Source of the DNA: Acidobacteriota bacterium
GTDB lineage: Bacteria; Acidobacteriota; Blastocatellia; RBC074
Length of the DNA: 8,546 nt
Assembly: GCA_013140935.1 (NCBI GenBank)
Contig: JABFSD010000239.1
Location: forward strand, 1 to 8,546
Direction: 5' to 3'
Every line of letters begins with the position of its first letter. Positions within the stretch are counted from its first letter, which is position 1. Below, in pieces: positions 6,340-8,546 of this stretch. The translations under genes and the position numbers were made by a program. The notes below the pieces were generated by a model, which had not been told where the DNA came from, searched no databases, and saw nothing but the letters and a program-made list of their open reading frames with translations.

Positions 6340-8546
6340 TTAAAACGTTTGTCCAAACCGAATATGAAACGCGCCGCGCGGTTGTCGTAACGTCGCCTGT
6401 CCGAATTGAAACGCGGGCGGGTCGAGCAGAAAGCCGTAATCTACGCCAATCGGGCCAAGCGGCGTATTGATGCGGATTCCCAAACCCAACGTGCTGGTCA
6501 TACTCGGCCAATTCAAATCGCTGACTTTATAAAACACATTGCCCAAATCATAAAACGGCACGAGGCGCATGCGTGAAGTCAGCGGATAGCGCAACTCGAA
6601 ATTCATCACCGTCAGCGCATCGCCGCCGAGCGGCACGAGCGCCGGCAATTCAAAGCAAGTGGGGCTGAGCGTCTGGCACGACGGGCGCGGCGCGAGAATG
6701 CCCTGCGGCCCAGCCGTCTCGAATTTGAAGCCGCGCAACGTCGTAGCGCCGCCCGTGAAAAAGCGTTCGCTGATCGGCAGGCGGCGTTCCGATTCGCTGA
6801 TCGTACCGTTGCGGTCACGGTCGGCGGGCAACATCACGCGCGCCAAACCGACGCGCGCCGAAAAGGCCAACGTCGAATCTTTCAGCCAGCGCGTCGCCGG
6901 ATCGAAGGTGTAATAGCGCTGATAGTTCGCAAAGAATTTGTTGAACGATTCGTTGCCGCCCAGCGCGTTGGCCGCCAGCAGATTGTCGGCGCTGAATAGT
7001 TGTCCGCGCGACGGGTTCAACAAATTGTCGCGCGTGTCGCGCGAGATGCCCACGGCGAAGATGCCGAGGCGCACGGCGCGTTCGTTGCGCGTGACTTCGG
7101 TTTCAGGAAACGTTTGCTCGAAATTGAACAGGTTCGCGCGTTCGAGGTTATAGCGAAACCGTAGCGACGTAATGTCGTTCAATTTGCGTTCGGTTTGAAT
7201 GAAAGCCGCAAAGCGCTGCAACCCGAAAGAGGAGTTATCGGTTACGTCTTGCACCTTGCCGTCTACGCTTTCGCGTCGCCGCGTGAAAGGCCGCAGGTCG
7301 TTATTGCGCGTATAAAACGTCGAGAACGTCGTCGGCCACTTCCACCCGAAAGGCCGCAAATCGGTAAACGAAAATTGCGCATACTGTTCGCGGCGGCTCG
7401 CCCGCAAGCGCAACGTCGCCGTATCCAACGTGCCGCGAATGTTGTTGAACGTGAGTTCCGTCAGGCCGCGCAAGCCGTTCGCAAAGCCACGCGAGCCGTC
7501 GTCGGTCGAATAACCCAAGCCGTAAACAAAGAGCAGCGGCTTGGCTTCGGTGACGTTGATCGTGAGGTTGTGCGTACCCGTAAACGTGTTGACCGGTTCG
7601 GTGCGGATGCCCACTTCACGGAAGGCTCCGGTGGCGTAAAGGTCGCGTTGCGTCTGGCGAATTTGCGCGGGCGTGATGATGTCGCCCGTCTTGAAATCAT
7701 AGTAACGGCGCAACCAGTTGAGCTTGGTTTTATTGTTGCCGATGACTTGCACTTCGCCTTCGAGCCGCGCCTGCTGGCCTTCGTTCACGTTATAAACCAG
7801 TCGCACGCGATCAGGCGCGAGTTCGACGAATTCGACTTCGGCATTGGCTTCGAGATAGCCGCGTTGGGTGTAAAGCATCTTGATCTGTTGCGCGCCCGCA
7901 AGCGCATTGGTCAAGGAAAACGGCTCGCCCGCAGCGGCGGGTACGACGGCGAGCAATTCGCTTTCGGTCAACAAGCCGTTGCCGCGCACGACGACGTCGC
8001 TCACATTCGACTTGAGGCCTTCTTCGACGCCGAAGACCACGATCAGGCCCTGGCTTTCGGTGACGGCGAAACGTGACCCCACACGGGCGTCACGATAACC
8101 CCGGTCAATCAGATAACGGCGAATGACTTCGACGTCGGCTTTGACGCGCTCGTTGCTGGTGATGCCGCGCTTAAGGCCCCCCACCCAATCACGCAGGAAG
8201 GGCACGCCGCTCAGCGCATTCGCCGGTTGCGATTGCAACTCGCTGGAAAGCGCAAGGGGCTTGATGGCTTGCGTACCTTCAAAGCGCACGTCGGTAAGTT
8301 GATAACGTTCACCCGGCTCAACGTCATAAAACACTTTCAAATCGTTACCCTGACAGGCAACGGGTTCGCAACGCGACGACACTTCCGCGAAAAAATAGCC
8401 TTTCTCTTGCAGGTAATTTTTCAAGCGGCGTTCGCCCAACCGCGATAACGAACGGCTGAAACCCTGCGTTTTCACCGGCAGCAATTCGCGGATGAGCCGC
8501 GTGTTAAAGGTCAAATCTTTCAGCGGCGTTTTTACCTGCACATCGG
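6340..8546 (-). CDS. BamA/TamA-family outer membrane protein (5' end outside window)
   Basis: The frame is open to the right edge, so the N-terminus is missing; 734 residues are visible, numbered from the codon at 8542-8544. Several POTRA repeats are present: the end of one (to about 82), then about 83-181, 181-260 and 261-337, with typical phrases such as YLIDRGYRDARV and LYTQRGYLEANAEV. An Omp85 16-strand barrel fills about 338-734, with the loop-6 motif TLRGF (RGF at 604-606) and a C-terminal strand ending in FHIRFGQTF, whose last Phe is the usual outer-membrane beta-signal. Such proteins insert beta-barrel proteins into the outer membrane, with POTRAs in the periplasm. Loop 6 is unusual: an EF-hand loop DRDRNGTISESE (575-586) and the pair CQTLSPTC (623-630) flank RGF. 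Another close Cys pair (59 and 64) lies in the first visible POTRA. Whether it is the essential BamA or a TamA-like paralogue cannot be told without the upstream part. Confidence 0.93.
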   Translation of the reverse strand, partial: DVQVKTPLKDLTFNTRLIRELLPVKTQGFSRSLSRLGERRLKNYLQEKGYFFAEVSSRCEPVACQGNDLKVFYDVEPGERYQLTDVRFEGTQAIKPLALSSELQSQPANALSGVPFLRDWVGGLKRGITSNERVKADVEVIRRYLIDRGYRDARVGSRFAVTESQGLIVVFGVEEGLKSNVSDVVVRGNGLLTESELLAVVPAAAGEPFSLTNALAGAQQIKMLYTQRGYLEANAEVEFVELAPDRVRLVYNVNEGQQARLEGEVQVIGNNKTKLNWLRRYYDFKTGDIITPAQIRQTQRDLYATGAFREVGIRTEPVNTFTGTHNLTINVTEAKPLLFVYGLGYSTDDGSRGFANGLRGLTELTFNNIRGTLDTATLRLRASRREQYAQFSFTDLRPFGWKWPTTFSTFYTRNNDLRPFTRRRESVDGKVQDVTDNSSFGLQRFAAFIQTERKLNDITSLRFRYNLERANLFNFEQTFPETEVTRNERAVRLGIFAVGISRDTRDNLLNPSRGQLFSADNLLAANALGGNESFNKFFANYQRYYTFDPATRWLKDSTLAFSARVGLARVMLPADRDRNGTISESERRLPISERFFTGGATTLRGFKFETAGPQGILAPRPSCQTLSPTCFELPALVPLGGDALTVMNFELRYPLTSRMRLVPFYDLGNVFYKVSDLNWPSMTSTLGLGIRINTPLGPIGVDYGFLLDPPAFQFGQATLRQPRGAFHIRFGQTF

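Noticed and set aside
7195..8076. A 293-codon open frame on the plus strand
   Set aside because: It lies wholly opposite the BamA-like gene, whose POTRA and barrel motifs are clear. Its product is Arg-rich with no recognisable motif, as expected for an antisense shadow in G+C-rich DNA.
8539..8541. GTG as the start codon of the BamA-like gene
   Set aside because: The frame continues upstream to the window edge and the visible protein begins in the middle of a POTRA domain, so the true start lies outside the window.

Overview
The window reads as ordinary chromosomal DNA from a Gram-negative bacterium of moderate G+C content. An Omp85/BamA-type outer-membrane protein shows that there is an outer membrane. 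The mix of genes, and several protein sequences as I remember their families (the VWA protein, the zinc-ribbon Tic20-like protein, the divergent MoxR-DUF58 pair), suggests Acidobacteriota, perhaps Blastocatellia. That placement is inference, not something the sequence proves. There are no RNA genes, CRISPR arrays, insertion sequences or phage genes.

Left part (1-3761): a leftward pair encodes a MoxR-family AAA+ ATPase (2205-1252) followed 6 nt later by a DUF58 protein (1245 to beyond the left edge). Diverging from it across a 158-bp gap is a rightward VWA-domain protein with an intact metal-binding MIDAS motif (2364-3761). MoxR ATPases commonly work with VWA/DUF58 partners, so this looks like one MoxR-type chaperone or assembly module.

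Right part (3771-8546): all genes run leftward. In order of transcription they are a BamA/TamA-family outer-membrane protein (5' end outside the window), a zinc-ribbon membrane protein with a Tic20/DUF4870-like region, a small predicted secreted protein whose start overlaps the previous stop by 4 nt, the CorA magnesium/cobalt channel, and a 78-aa single-pass membrane protein whose start overlaps the end of corA by 10 nt. The VWA gene and this last gene converge with only 9 nt between their stops.

The most distinctive non-coding structure is a pair of 31-nt palindromic repeats, in inverted orientation, flanking the gap between the BamA-like gene and the zinc-ribbon gene. They differ at four positions, two of which form a compensatory pair in the stem. 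A second type of palindrome, built from GGAATNC-like heptamers, lies just upstream of corA. Both look like dispersed extragenic palindromic (REP-like) elements. The most distinctive protein feature is a textbook EF-hand calcium loop in the BamA-like barrel, just before the conserved RGF motif of loop 6, with a close cysteine pair just after it. I see no clear evidence of a wholly new multi-gene system.
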